DNA from: Pseudomonas fragi | Lineage (GTDB): Bacteria; Pseudomonadota; Gammaproteobacteria; Pseudomonadales; Pseudomonadaceae | NCBI RefSeq assembly: GCF_900105835.1 | Contig: NZ_LT629783.1 | Span: 682,001 to 746,000 of the forward strand | DNA length: 64,000 nucleotides | Reading direction: 5' to 3' | Shown here: piece after piece, positions 54,614-63,483 of the stretch | Position numbering within the stretch: the stretch's first letter is position 1 | Layout of the letters: each line of letters begins with the position of its first letter | Position numbers and translations under genes: made by a program | Notes under the pieces: model-generated | Database searches by the model: none | What the model saw: only the letters and a program-made list of their open reading frames with translations | What the model was told of the DNA's origin: nothing

Positions 54614-56211
54614 GACTGTGGCTCACTGATAGGCAGGATGAATCTTTGCGGGTTTAACGGCGCACGTTCGCCCGTAGCCGATACCGCCTGCGTGGCATGG
54701 GTCTCGACGGGGATATGCAGGTGTGCAGGCACGGCGCCTGCTTTCATAAAGGCCTCGGCCGGCAGATCGGACAAGCCGCTGAGCATGCGCCGCTGGCTGA
54801 ACATGTCGCGCCAGGGCAGGCGGCACACATTGCCCAGCGCCGGTTCCAGGCCGTCAGCGCGGCAGGCAAACAGAAACAGATACAGCTCACCGTCCAGCAG
54901 GCAGGCAAAATCGCCGAAGCGGCGCAGGCACATCTGATTGAGGAACAGTTCTTCGCTGATGCCAGGCATCGGTTCGAACTTCATTAACTGGTGGGTCACT
55001 TCGCCCGAGCTGTCCCGGTAGATCTGCGCCACCGCTTCGAAGAACTCACGGGGGCTTACCAGCCCGCGAATTTGCGGTGGCCGCTGGCGTTCAAGGAGTG
55101 TCTTGAAATCAATGTTCTGGGTGTACTGCCAGCGCTGGCCCTGGATGCTTTCGATCATGCTCAGGAAGCGTGAGAGCAGGGTGCCGTCGGGCACGATCAG
55201 GTTGGCCCCGCACGCCAGCAGCAGGCGTTCATCGCGGTAACGCACCGAGGGCTCCATTTCACGCATCACGATCTTCAATTGCGGGCCGCAATGCTCGCGC
55301 AAATCGTGCAACTGCTGGGCAAGCTCAAGTAACTGGTAGCTGTTGTCGATGCCCACAATCACGGTCGCGGCGCTGGCGGACTGAGCCGCTTCGAGCAATG
55401 CATCACGGTTTTCGAACAGGTACCAATGCTTGGACATTGACGGCGCGCCTTCCAGCACGGCGCGTTCGGCCAGGTAGACGTGCTGATCGTCGGCCACCCG
55501 CGGTTGGGTGTCGACCTCGGATTGCGGGATCAGGCGCAAGGTGGCGCCCTGGTCCGACAGCTTGAATTCCTGGCCGGCAGAAACCCCCAGGTCACTGTGC
55601 CAAAAGTGCAACTGATAGCGCAGGTCACCGTTATAGCGATACAAGCGGCTTAAGCCGCTGAGCGTCTGATTGATTTGCAACAACTGCGCGTGCAACAGCG
55701 CCGCTTCGTCGTGGATGATCACCAGCAAGGTTGCATTGCGCTCCTGCAACCAGGCGCGCATGCGCTCGACCCAGCGTTGCAGTTGCGCGGCCGTGGTGGT
55801 TTCGGCCCAGCTGCTTGCAGGCAGGAACAACAGGATCTGGCTGGAGGGGGCGACGCCGGCACGGGCAAAGTCGCGGGTCAAGGTGGCCAACCCGGGCTCG
55901 ATGACGCGTGGCGCGATCTCGAACAACTTGAGTTTTTCCGGCCCGCGATCCGGAGCCATCTCGCTGACCAGATCTTGCACGCAACCGCTGCTGGCAATCA
56001 GCGTGGCCGGCACGCTGGCGGGTATGGATTCAAGAAATTGCCGGGCAAGCAGTTTTGCATCAGCACAGTGGTCGACCGTGACCCAATACAAGCCGCCTGC
56101 GCGCAACACGATGTGTTGATCCGGCAATCCGCCTATGGCCAAACTGATATGAACCAAGCGTAACGTCCCCCCCTGGGTAAAGCTTGTCGTAAGGCGTTTG
56201 GGTGCTGTCAT
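54610..56211 (-). CDS. bcsE: BcsE cyclic di-GMP-binding regulator
   Basis: Cytosolic protein of 533 residues (E. coli 523) that boosts cellulose output when c-di-GMP is high. The C-terminal GIL domain has R431-F-G-D434, matching the RxGD motif that binds c-di-GMP; the preceding domain has the REC-like/P-loop-like fold seen in E. coli BcsE (VIVGIDNSYQLLELAQQL). First gene of the nine-gene operon. Upstream lies a nearly 490-bp gap with a FleQ-like site. Confidence 0.92.
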   Translation of the reverse strand: MTAPKRLTTSFTQGGTLRLVHISLAIGGLPDQHIVLRAGGLYWVTVDHCADAKLLARQFLESIPASVPATLIASSGCVQDLVSEMAPDRGPEKLKLFEIAPRVIEPGLATLTRDFARAGVAPSSQILLFLPASSWAETTTAAQLQRWVERMRAWLQERNATLLVIIHDEAALLHAQLLQINQTLSGLSRLYRYNGDLRYQLHFWHSDLGVSAGQEFKLSDQGATLRLIPQSEVDTQPRVADDQHVYLAERAVLEGAPSMSKHWYLFENRDALLEAAQSASAATVIVGIDNSYQLLELAQQLHDLREHCGPQLKIVMREMEPSVRYRDERLLLACGANLIVPDGTLLSRFLSMIESIQGQRWQYTQNIDFKTLLERQRPPQIRGLVSPREFFEAVAQIYRDSSGEVTHQLMKFEPMPGISEELFLNQMCLRRFGDFACLLDGELYLFLFACRADGLEPALGNVCRLPWRDMFSQRRMLSGLSDLPAEAFMKAGAVPAHLHIPVETHATQAVSATGERAPLNPQRFILPISEPQS

Positions 56212-56457
56212 GAATAAACAATCACTCTTTGCCGCCCTCAGGTTTAACCTTTTAGGGCGCCAATAGAATGACTGTCAACATCTAACCCTTCACGTCCCGG
56301 CTGTTTATTCTTGTACTGTGCGGTCTGCATCATCTAGAACAAGCGTAGTACTACACTAGAATGCATGTAAGAAAGTGCGCAGCTTATCACCGGAAAATTG
56401 CCAAACACATGGCATTCAGCGAATAAATGTCAAAAAAATAGCACCAGCTCGATACTA

Positions 56458-56471
56458 GTCATTAAATTGGC
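56458..56471. promoter_or_regulatory. FleQ-like box upstream of the bcs operon
   Basis: GTCATTAAATTGGC matches the FleQ consensus GTCAnTAAATTGAC (from memory) at all but one position. It is 247 bp ahead of bcsE within the 56212-56699 gap. FleQ with c-di-GMP is known to control pel and bcs genes in pseudomonads. The same gap contains a palindrome GTAGTACTAC (56345) and no convincing gene. Confidence 0.55.
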
Positions 56472-56699
56472 ACGCAGGCGGGAGAGGGCGACGCAAAAGG
56501 GCCGGGCACTTGGCCCCAGGTGTCGGACCTGTAAAACCCATGAGAAAACCGCCGGCAGGAGCAGGAAAGTACACGCCTGGCTTTCTGATAAACCCATTGC
56601 GTGCTATTGCTTACGGGTGTTCATAGTGAACTGAGCAGTTTTGATCAGGTTCGCCCTCAGAACCTGACCCCGCCACTGAACTATCCATGAGGTGCAGAT

Positions 56700-56936
56700 A
56701 TGCCAGTCAAGCACGACTTGTTACAGGACTTGGGGCTCACTAAAGAGGCCGTCAGCAAGTTTCGCAGCGAAAACCCGCATCTGAATCAGTTGTTTGTCCA
56801 GTACGGCGAAAAAGATGCCGAAGTCGTTGAAGCAGAAGCCAACGATGCCATCGGCGTACCGGATGATGCATTGCGCGCGCTCAAGGAGCAGCGGTTGCAG
56901 ATCAAGGATAAGATTGCGCAAATCTTGAGCGCCTAA
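56700..56936 (+). CDS. YdcH/DUF465 family small protein
   Basis: A 78-residue protein after an excellent GAGGTG ribosome site. MPVKHDLLQDLGLTKEAVSKFR, NPHLNQLFVQYGEKDAEVVEAE and LKEQRLQIKDKIAQIL fit DUF465 (YdcH), a short helical hairpin of unknown function. A monooxygenase-like gene follows 26 bp later. Confidence 0.82.
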   Translation: MPVKHDLLQDLGLTKEAVSKFRSENPHLNQLFVQYGEKDAEVVEAEANDAIGVPDDALRALKEQRLQIKDKIAQILSA

Positions 56937-56962
56937 GTCACCGCAAGCTGCAGGAAGTCGAT

Positions 56963-57259
56963 ATGTCCCAAATCATCAAAATTGTTGCCACATTGCGTGC
57001 CAAGCCAGGCCAGGGCAAAACCGTCGAGCAGGCCCTGCGCGCCTGTGTCGAAGGTTCGCGAGCCGAGCCGGGCTGCCGCTTCTATGACTTGCACGTGGAT
57101 CGTACCGACCCCGAGCGCTTTGTGTTTATTGAAGGTTGGGCCGACATGGAGGCCATTGAACATCACAAAACCACCCCGCACTACCAGGCAATGGCCCAGG
57201 CCGTGGGTGATCTTCTGGCGCATCGCGAAGTGTTGCTGCTGGACGAAGTGAGCGTTTAA
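56963..57259 (+). CDS. Antibiotic-biosynthesis-monooxygenase (ABM) domain protein
   Basis: A 98-residue dimeric alpha-beta barrel protein of the YgiN/ABM type. KIVATLRAKPGQGKTVEQAL, EPGCRFYDLHVDRTDPERFVFIEGWADMEAIEHHKTTPHYQ are typical of putative quinol monooxygenases. Start ATG follows AGGA. A terminator follows 27 bp later. Confidence 0.87.
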   Translation: MSQIIKIVATLRAKPGQGKTVEQALRACVEGSRAEPGCRFYDLHVDRTDPERFVFIEGWADMEAIEHHKTTPHYQAMAQAVGDLLAHREVLLLDEVSV

Positions 57260-57286
57260 GCCACGGTTCCCAAGTGCAACAGCCTG

Positions 57287-57315
57287 CGGCGGCCCTGAAC
57301 GGGCCGCCGTTTTTT
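57287..57315 (+). terminator. Rho-independent terminator
   Basis: CGGCGGCCC pairs with GGGCCGCCG around TGAAC, followed by six T. It ends the small-gene pair and may serve the opposing dehydrogenase gene as well. Confidence 0.9.
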
Positions 57316-57325
57316 ATGGGCGGGT

Positions 57326-59098
57326 TTAAAAGTGGCTGGCGTCCAGTTCGAACAGTGATTCGCTGCCAGCCCGTATCCCTTGCTCCAGGCTCAAGGTGCG
57401 GGGCAACAGGCGACTGAAGTAGAACTGTGCGGTGGCCAGCTTGGCGCCATAAAATCCGGGGTCGGTGCTGTGCGAGCGCTGCGCCACATCGGCCATGCGT
57501 GCCCATAGCCAGGCATATGCCACATAACCGAACAGGTGCAGGTACTCGACGCAGGCAGCACCCGTTTCGTTGGGGTTGGCCTTGGCCCGCACCTGCAACC
57601 AGTCGCTGACCTGTTCAAGACGCGCTACGGCGTCCAGCAGTTCGCTGGCGTAAGGTTTGCCGGGCTGGCTGGCGAACTCACGGATTTGCCCGGTAAACAG
57701 GCGCAGGCTCTCACCGCCATTGGCGATGACTTTTCGGCCCAGCAAATCCAGAGCCTGAATGCCGTTGGTGCCTTCATAGATCTGCGCAATGCGCACATCG
57801 CGCACCAGTTGTTCCTGGCCCCATTCGCGGATATAGCCGTGGCCACCGAACACCTGCTGGCCCAGCACACAACTGTCAAACCCGGTATCGGTAAAAAAGG
57901 CCTTGGCCACAGGGGTGAGCAAGGCCACCAGCGCCGCGGCGTGCTGTTGTTCCTGTGGCTCGGTCGAGAACTTGGCCAGATCCAGTTGCTGGCCCACATA
58001 ACTGGCAAAGGCCCGGCCCCCTTCGGTCATGGCCTTGATGCTGAGCAACATGCGCCGTACATCGGCATGCACGATAATCGGGTCGGCGACTTTGTCAGTT
58101 GCCACCGCCCCGGTGGCGGCGCGACCTTGCAGGCGTTCGCGGGCGTAGCTGCGTGCATTCTGATAGGAGGCCTCGGCGCAGCCGATACCCTGGATACCGA
58201 TCGACAGGCGTTCGTAATTCATCATGGTAAACATCGCGGCCAGGCCTTTATTGGCCTCACCAATCAGCCAGCCCCGGGCACCGTCAAAATTGATCACGCA
58301 GGTGGCCGAGGCCTTGATCCCCATCTTGTGCTCGATGGAGCCGCAGTTCACGGCATTGTTCTGGCCGAGCGAGCCATCGTCATTGACCAGCACCTTGGGC
58401 ACCAGGAACAGTGAGATACCGCGTGGCCCGGGTGGCGCATCCGGCAGTTTGGCCAGCACCAGGTGGATGATGTTGGCGGTCAGGTCCTGATCACCTCCGG
58501 TGATGAAAATCTTGCTGCCAGTGATATTGAAACAGCCGTCCGCCTGCGGCTCGGCACGGGTACGGATAATTCCCAGGTCAGTGCCGGAATGCGCCTCGGT
58601 CAGGCACATGGAACCGGCCCAGCGGCCTTCATACAGGGGCGGCAGGTAGCGGCTTTTAAGCTCTTCGCTGGCATGGGCGTCGATGGCCAGGCAAGCACCG
58701 CTAGTTAGCGCTGAATACAGGGCAAAGCTTGAGTTGGCACCGTAGAGCATTTCTTCAAATTGCACAGCGAGCATTTTCGGCATGCCCATGCCGCCGAACT
58801 CGGGATTGCCCGACAGACCGACCCAGCCACCTTCGATATAGGTGTGGTAGGCCGCCTTGAAACCTTCGGGAGTGGTGACCTTGCCGGCATGCCACTGCGC
58901 GCCTTGCTCGTCGCCGCTGCGGTTGAGCGGGGCGATCAGTTGGCCGGTGACCTTGGCGGCTTCTTCGAGAATGGCGTCGGCGGTATCGGCATCCACATGA
59001 TCGGCAAGTGCCGGCAGCCGGGCCCACAGTGCCGGGGCCTCGAAAACTTCGTGCAGGACAAAGCGCATATCGCGCAGGGGAGCGTTGAATTCAGGCAT
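57326..59098 (-). CDS. Acyl-CoA dehydrogenase (DmdC/590-residue type)
   Basis: FAD-dependent dehydrogenase that introduces a 2,3-double bond into acyl-CoA. 590 residues, the long form with an extra C-terminal domain. Landmarks: CLTEAHSGTDLGIIRTRAEPQADG, KIFITGGDQDLTANI, GFDSCVLGQQVFGGHGYIREWGQEQLVRD. The ATG at 59098 follows GAGG. It lies behind an acyl-CoA ligase gene separated by a REP pair. The long form is seen in 3-methylmercaptopropionyl-CoA dehydrogenase DmdC and in FadE paralogues; the acyl substrate is unknown. Confidence 0.9.
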   Translation of the reverse strand: MPEFNAPLRDMRFVLHEVFEAPALWARLPALADHVDADTADAILEEAAKVTGQLIAPLNRSGDEQGAQWHAGKVTTPEGFKAAYHTYIEGGWVGLSGNPEFGGMGMPKMLAVQFEEMLYGANSSFALYSALTSGACLAIDAHASEELKSRYLPPLYEGRWAGSMCLTEAHSGTDLGIIRTRAEPQADGCFNITGSKIFITGGDQDLTANIIHLVLAKLPDAPPGPRGISLFLVPKVLVNDDGSLGQNNAVNCGSIEHKMGIKASATCVINFDGARGWLIGEANKGLAAMFTMMNYERLSIGIQGIGCAEASYQNARSYARERLQGRAATGAVATDKVADPIIVHADVRRMLLSIKAMTEGGRAFASYVGQQLDLAKFSTEPQEQQHAAALVALLTPVAKAFFTDTGFDSCVLGQQVFGGHGYIREWGQEQLVRDVRIAQIYEGTNGIQALDLLGRKVIANGGESLRLFTGQIREFASQPGKPYASELLDAVARLEQVSDWLQVRAKANPNETGAACVEYLHLFGYVAYAWLWARMADVAQRSHSTDPGFYGAKLATAQFYFSRLLPRTLSLEQGIRAGSESLFELDASHF

Positions 59099-59130
59099 GA
59101 GAAACCTCGTTGTTACAGCGGCAGGCATCC

Positions 59131-59217
59131 TGTGGGAGCGAGCTTGCTCGCGATTTGGGCGCCGCGGTCTGTCTGGGTAACCGAGGCGATACCTTCGCGA
59201 GCAAGCTCGCTCCCACA
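59131..59217. repeat. REP pair between ligase and dehydrogenase
   Basis: TGTGGGAGCGAGCTTGCTCG is mirrored by CGAGCAAGCTCGCTCCCACA. It separates two genes probably in one transcript and may affect their relative mRNA stability. Confidence 0.9.
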
Positions 59218-59236
59218 GTGGGTCTATAGGGGGCAG

Positions 59237-60859
59237 TTACAGCGCTTTGGCCATATCTCGCAGCACGAACTTCTGGATCTTGCCCGTGGAGGTCTTGGGC
59301 AACAGGGTAAACACCACGGTGCGCGGCACTTTGAACCCGGCCAGGTGATCGCGGCAAAAAGCGATGATTTCGGCCTCGCGCACCTGCTGGTGGTCGGCCT
59401 TGAGGGTGATAAAGGCACAGGGGGTTTCGCCCCATTTTTCGCAGGGCCGCGCCACCACGGCCGCTTCCATCACGCCGGGGTGGCGATAGAGGACGCCCTC
59501 GACCTCAATGGTGGAAATGTTCTCGCCACCGGAAATGATGATGTCCTTGAGCCGGTCGCGAATTTCCACATAACCGTCCGGGTGGCATACGGCCAGGTCC
59601 CCGGTATGGAACCAGCCGCCTTCGAAGGCTTCGGCCGTGGCACTGGGGTTCTTCAGGTAACCCTTCATTACCGTGTTGCCGCGCATGAATATCTCGCCCA
59701 TGGTTTCGCCGTCGCGCGGGGTGGGCTGCAGGGTTTTCGGGTCGGCCACCATCACGCCTTCCAGCGTCGGGTAGCGCACACCCTGGCGGGATTTGATCTG
59801 TGCGCGTTCGGCCAGAGGCTGCTCATCCCACTTGGCATGCCAGGCGCAGATGGTCACCGGGCCATAGACCTCGGTCAGGCCATACACATGGGTGACCTTG
59901 ATACCCATTTCCTCTACCGCACCAATCACCTTGGCCGGCGGCGCCGCGCCTGCGACCATCGCATGCACCGGGTGGTCGATGGCGGCCTTGGCGGACTCGG
60001 GCATATTGACCAGGGCATTGAGCACAATCGGCGCACCGCACAGGTGGGTGACCTGGTGCTCGCGGATCAGTGTGAGGATTTTTTGCGGGTCAACCCGGCG
60101 CAGGAACACATGCACACCGGCCAGCGCCGTGATAATCCACGGGTAGCACCAGCCGTTGCAGTGGAACATCGGCAAGGTCCACAGATACACCGGGTGATTG
60201 CCGATGGCCCAGACCATCTGGTTGCCCAGGGAATTGAGGTAAGCACCGCGATGGTGATACACCACACCCTTGGGGTTGCCGGTGGTACCGGAGGTGTAGT
60301 TCAGGGCAATGGCCTGCCACTCATCTGCGGGCCATTGCCAGTCATAGTCGGGGTCGCCTTCACCCAGCAGCGCTTCATAGTCCAGCTGGCTCACCGGTAG
60401 GCCTTCACCGTACTCGGGGTCATCCACATCGATGATCAGCGGCGGGTGATCGAGCATGGCCACGGCGGCATGCACCACATCATGGAATTCACGGTCGGCA
60501 ATCAGTACCTTAGCTTCGCCGTGGGCGAGCATAAAGGCGATGGCTTCGGCATCGAGGCGCACATTGAGGGCATTGAGCACCGCACCGATCATGGGTACGG
60601 CAAAGTGGGCTTCGAGCATGGCCGGGATATTAGGCAGCATCACCGCCACCGTGTCGCCCTGGCCAATCCCGCGTCCGGCCAGGGCACAGGCCAGGCGGCG
60701 GCAACGGCTGTAGGTCTGTGCCCAGGTGCGGCGAATGGAACCATGAATCACGGCAGGGTAATCAGGGTAGACGCTGGCCGTGCGCTCAATAAAGCTCAGC
60801 GGGGACAGGGCAATATGGTTTACGGCAGTCGGCTCAAGGCCGTGCTCAAAAATCGACAT
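59237..60859 (-). CDS. Acyl-CoA synthetase (AMP-binding family)
   Basis: ATP-dependent ligase of 540 residues activating a carboxylic acid as its CoA thioester. P-loop ALNYTSGTTGNPKGVVYHHRGAYL near 175-200, then HVYGLTEVYGP, FHTGDLAV, DRLKDIIISGGENIS, and catalytic lysine in KTSTGKIQKF. The start could be the ATG at 60868 or 60859; the latter has GGA nine bases upstream. It resembles medium-chain or DmdB-type ligases. Likely feeds the acyl-CoA dehydrogenase encoded next. Confidence 0.88.
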   Translation of the reverse strand: MSIFEHGLEPTAVNHIALSPLSFIERTASVYPDYPAVIHGSIRRTWAQTYSRCRRLACALAGRGIGQGDTVAVMLPNIPAMLEAHFAVPMIGAVLNALNVRLDAEAIAFMLAHGEAKVLIADREFHDVVHAAVAMLDHPPLIIDVDDPEYGEGLPVSQLDYEALLGEGDPDYDWQWPADEWQAIALNYTSGTTGNPKGVVYHHRGAYLNSLGNQMVWAIGNHPVYLWTLPMFHCNGWCYPWIITALAGVHVFLRRVDPQKILTLIREHQVTHLCGAPIVLNALVNMPESAKAAIDHPVHAMVAGAAPPAKVIGAVEEMGIKVTHVYGLTEVYGPVTICAWHAKWDEQPLAERAQIKSRQGVRYPTLEGVMVADPKTLQPTPRDGETMGEIFMRGNTVMKGYLKNPSATAEAFEGGWFHTGDLAVCHPDGYVEIRDRLKDIIISGGENISTIEVEGVLYRHPGVMEAAVVARPCEKWGETPCAFITLKADHQQVREAEIIAFCRDHLAGFKVPRTVVFTLLPKTSTGKIQKFVLRDMAKAL

Positions 60860-60982
60860 GAAGGTCATTCCGGTGGCTGATTGTTAGCTCTATGGCTGCC
60901 TGCTCTGCCGGTGGCGAGCGGGTCAGTTTTATGTCCGGTCTGACTTATAGCTCACTCAGTGTTTGATATGGAAGTAATACCT

Positions 60983-60998
60983 AAGCACTATAGTGCTT
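60983..60998. promoter_or_regulatory. Perfect 16-bp palindrome AAGCACTATAGTGCTT
   Basis: It lies in the divergent gap between the acyl-CoA ligase and the sensor kinase gene, 41 bp before the latter. ACTATA occurs inside and again at 61001. A candidate site for the FixJ-like regulator of the same locus, which could control the catabolic genes. Confidence 0.55.
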
Positions 60999-61039
60999 GT
61001 ACTATATGAAAAAACCTTGCCCAAACGCCTGGATACCGA

Positions 61040-62845
61040 ATGTCGCTTGCACTGCTCACGCATGACCCACAACCCACTGCAGTGCTCGACGCAGACGGCT
61101 CGCCGCGTATGGTAAACCCTGCGCTGAGCCGTTTACTGGGCGGCAAGGCGCTGGATCACGCCCGTGCGTTACTGCCCGGCAATTTGCCGGAGCTGGTGCG
61201 TGCCTGCCTCGGGCAGAACCGGGCAATCGAGCAGGTAGAGGCGCAATGCGGTCAGCAGGTGTGGCTCTGGACCCTGATCCCCGACCCCGACAGCCAATGC
61301 GTGGTGGCTCGCGGGCGTGAAGCGAGTGGCGAGCTGCTGGCCGGGCGTGAGGCGGCCAAGGCCCGGCGCCTGTACCGGTTGATTACCGAAAACACCACAG
61401 ACCTGATTTCGCGCCATACCCCTGACGGGCGTTTTCTGGATGCCTCGCCCGCGTCCTGGACCTTGCTCGGTTACTGGCCCGAAACCCTGCGCGGGACCCT
61501 GGCCCAGCGCCTGTTCCACGGCCATGACATGAAGCTGGCGCTGCGTCAGGCCCGTGATGCCTTGCAACTGGACGGCTATCACACCATGACGTACCGCATT
61601 CGCCATCAGGCGGGGCACTACCTGTGGTTTGAAACAGCCAGCCGGGCAATACGCGAAACCTATACCGGGGCGGTGGTCGAGGTGATCAGCGTATCTCGGG
61701 ATATCACCGCGCGTATCCAAGCTGAAGAGAACAAGCGGCGGCTGGCGGATGTGGTCGAGGCCAACCCGGATCCGGTGCTGTTTATCGACCCGGCTGGCGG
61801 GGTGTCGTATCTCAACCCGGCAGCACGCAGCCTGCTGGGCTTGCTGCCCGCACAGGGCATGCCGGCATTGGCCGATTTTTTCAGCGCGCAAGTCCTGGCC
61901 ACCCTGGAGAGCAGTGGCTGGCGCAGTGCCGAGGAGCAAGGCCTGTGGAGTCTCGAAACCCGCTTGCTGCCCATGAATGGCGAGCCTTCGGTGCCGGTGT
62001 CGTTACTGCTGCTGGCCCATCGTTCGACTGCGGGAGAGCGGTTTTTCTCACTGATGGCCAGGGATATGCGCGAACGCGAATTACGCGAAGCCCAGCAGCG
62101 CCATCACCAGGATGAAATGGCCCATACAGCGCGGTTGGTGACCTTGGGTGAGCTGGCTTCCGGGATTGCCCACGAAATCAATCAGCCGTTGGCGGCCGTG
62201 GTCAATTACGCCAATGCCAGCCAACGTTACTTGCAAACCCTGGGCAGTAATCCTGCGGCGGTCGAGCGCGTAGCCCAAGGGCTGGAGCGGATCAATCTGC
62301 ATGCCAATCACGCCTCGCAAGTGATCAAGCGCCTGCGCGGCTTTTTGCGCAAGGGACGGCGTAACCTGCAAGCGCTGGATATCAGTGAGGTGGCACGCCA
62401 GGCCGTCAGTCTGTGTGCCTGGGAGGCCGGGGAACGGCATGTCACCATTGAACTGCAATTACCCGGCTCCCTGCCACGGGTCTACGCCGACCGGGTGTTG
62501 CTGGAGCAGGTGCTGCTCAACTTGCTGCGTAATGCTATAGACGCCAATAACGAACAACTGCCGGGCCAGCCTTCACGGATCCTCCTGCAGGCTCAAGCCC
62601 TTGACGCCGTCACCCTGCAAATCAGCGTGCAGGATCAGGGCCCCGGGGTCAGCGCCGGGCAGCTTGAGCACTTGTTCACGCCGTTTTACACCAGCAAGGC
62701 CGATGGCCTCGGCCTGGGCTTGTCGATGAGCCGCAGCATCGTTGAAGGCTTTGGCGGTGAACTCAATGCCCGACCACAAGCCAGCGGCTTGCTGATGTGC
62801 TGCTGCCTGCCCGTGATGGCTTCACTCAACCCAACAAGAGAATAA
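61040..62845 (+). CDS. PAS-domain sensor histidine kinase (FixL/NtrB type)
   Basis: Soluble-looking kinase of 601 residues. It has two or three PAS segments (about 5-90, 110-225 and 235-330; FLDASPASWTLLGYWPETLRG and HYLWFETASRAIRETYTGAVVEVISVSRDIT are PAS/PAC), then HisKA with H378 in SGIAHEINQPLAAV, and HATPase with LLNLLRNAIDAN and DGLGLGLSMSRSIVEGFGGE. The histidine box is of the FixL/DctB class. No TM segment is evident, so the signal is likely cytoplasmic. Its regulator follows 2 bp later. Confidence 0.88.
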   Translation: MSLALLTHDPQPTAVLDADGSPRMVNPALSRLLGGKALDHARALLPGNLPELVRACLGQNRAIEQVEAQCGQQVWLWTLIPDPDSQCVVARGREASGELLAGREAAKARRLYRLITENTTDLISRHTPDGRFLDASPASWTLLGYWPETLRGTLAQRLFHGHDMKLALRQARDALQLDGYHTMTYRIRHQAGHYLWFETASRAIRETYTGAVVEVISVSRDITARIQAEENKRRLADVVEANPDPVLFIDPAGGVSYLNPAARSLLGLLPAQGMPALADFFSAQVLATLESSGWRSAEEQGLWSLETRLLPMNGEPSVPVSLLLLAHRSTAGERFFSLMARDMRERELREAQQRHHQDEMAHTARLVTLGELASGIAHEINQPLAAVVNYANASQRYLQTLGSNPAAVERVAQGLERINLHANHASQVIKRLRGFLRKGRRNLQALDISEVARQAVSLCAWEAGERHVTIELQLPGSLPRVYADRVLLEQVLLNLLRNAIDANNEQLPGQPSRILLQAQALDAVTLQISVQDQGPGVSAGQLEHLFTPFYTSKADGLGLGLSMSRSIVEGFGGELNARPQASGLLMCCCLPVMASLNPTRE

Positions 62846-62847
62846 CG

Positions 62848-63483
62848 ATGACAACCCCGACCCGCTCAGTGGTGTATGTGGTGGATGACGATCAGGGCAT
62901 GCTCGATTCGACTGTCTGGCTGCTGGAGTCCGTGGGCCTCAATGCGCTGGCGTTCACCAGCGGGCAGGCCTTTCTGGACGCTTGCGACCCGGCGCTCAGT
63001 GCCTGTGTGGTGCTGGATGTGCGCATGCCGGGCATGGGCGGCCTGAATGTGCAGCAGGCGCTGCAAGCACGCGGGGTCAAGATGCCAGTGATCTTTGTCA
63101 GCGGGCATGCCGATGTGCCCATCGTGGTGCGGGCCTTCAAGGCGGGGGCTTATGACTTTATCGAAAAGCCCTACAACCAGCAGTTACTGCTCGACAGCGT
63201 GCAGCAAGCCCTGAGCGGTGGCAGTACGCAGCACACGGCCAGCCAGGATCAGACTGAACTTGACGCCCGCCTGCACAGCCTGACCCCCCGCGAGCGCGAT
63301 GTATTGATGCCCTTGGTCAAGGGTTACACCACCCGGGAAATTGCGCTGTTGTTGGGGGTCAGTGTCAAGACCATCGATCTGTACCGCTCCCGGGTGATGA
63401 AACGCATGCAGGCCCAGCACTTGCCTGATCTGGTGGGCATGGCCATTGCTGCCGGACTGGTTGATCCACTCAGGTTGCGTTAG
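62848..63483 (+). CDS. FixJ/NarL-type response regulator
   Basis: 211 residues: receiver with D13-D15, phosphoacceptor D57 in VVLDVRMPGMGG, K near 107 in FIEKPYN, and a LuxR-type helix-turn-helix (about 148-205) with LTPRERDVLMPLVKGYTTREIALLLGVSVKTIDLYRSRVM. The ATG at 62848 is two bases after the kinase stop. It ends converging on the aminotransferase gene, overlapping by 14 bp. Likely targets are the divergent acyl-CoA genes. Confidence 0.9.
   Translation: MTTPTRSVVYVVDDDQGMLDSTVWLLESVGLNALAFTSGQAFLDACDPALSACVVLDVRMPGMGGLNVQQALQARGVKMPVIFVSGHADVPIVVRAFKAGAYDFIEKPYNQQLLLDSVQQALSGGSTQHTASQDQTELDARLHSLTPRERDVLMPLVKGYTTREIALLLGVSVKTIDLYRSRVMKRMQAQHLPDLVGMAIAAGLVDPLRLR

Noticed and set aside
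56398..56634. Open frame of 78 codons in the bcsE upstream gap
   Set aside because: No ribosome site, no recognisable composition and position within a regulatory region with a FleQ-like site.
58760..60400. Plus-strand open frame of 546 codons
   Set aside because: Runs antisense through acyl-CoA dehydrogenase, a REP pair and the acyl-CoA ligase, so it cannot be one real gene.
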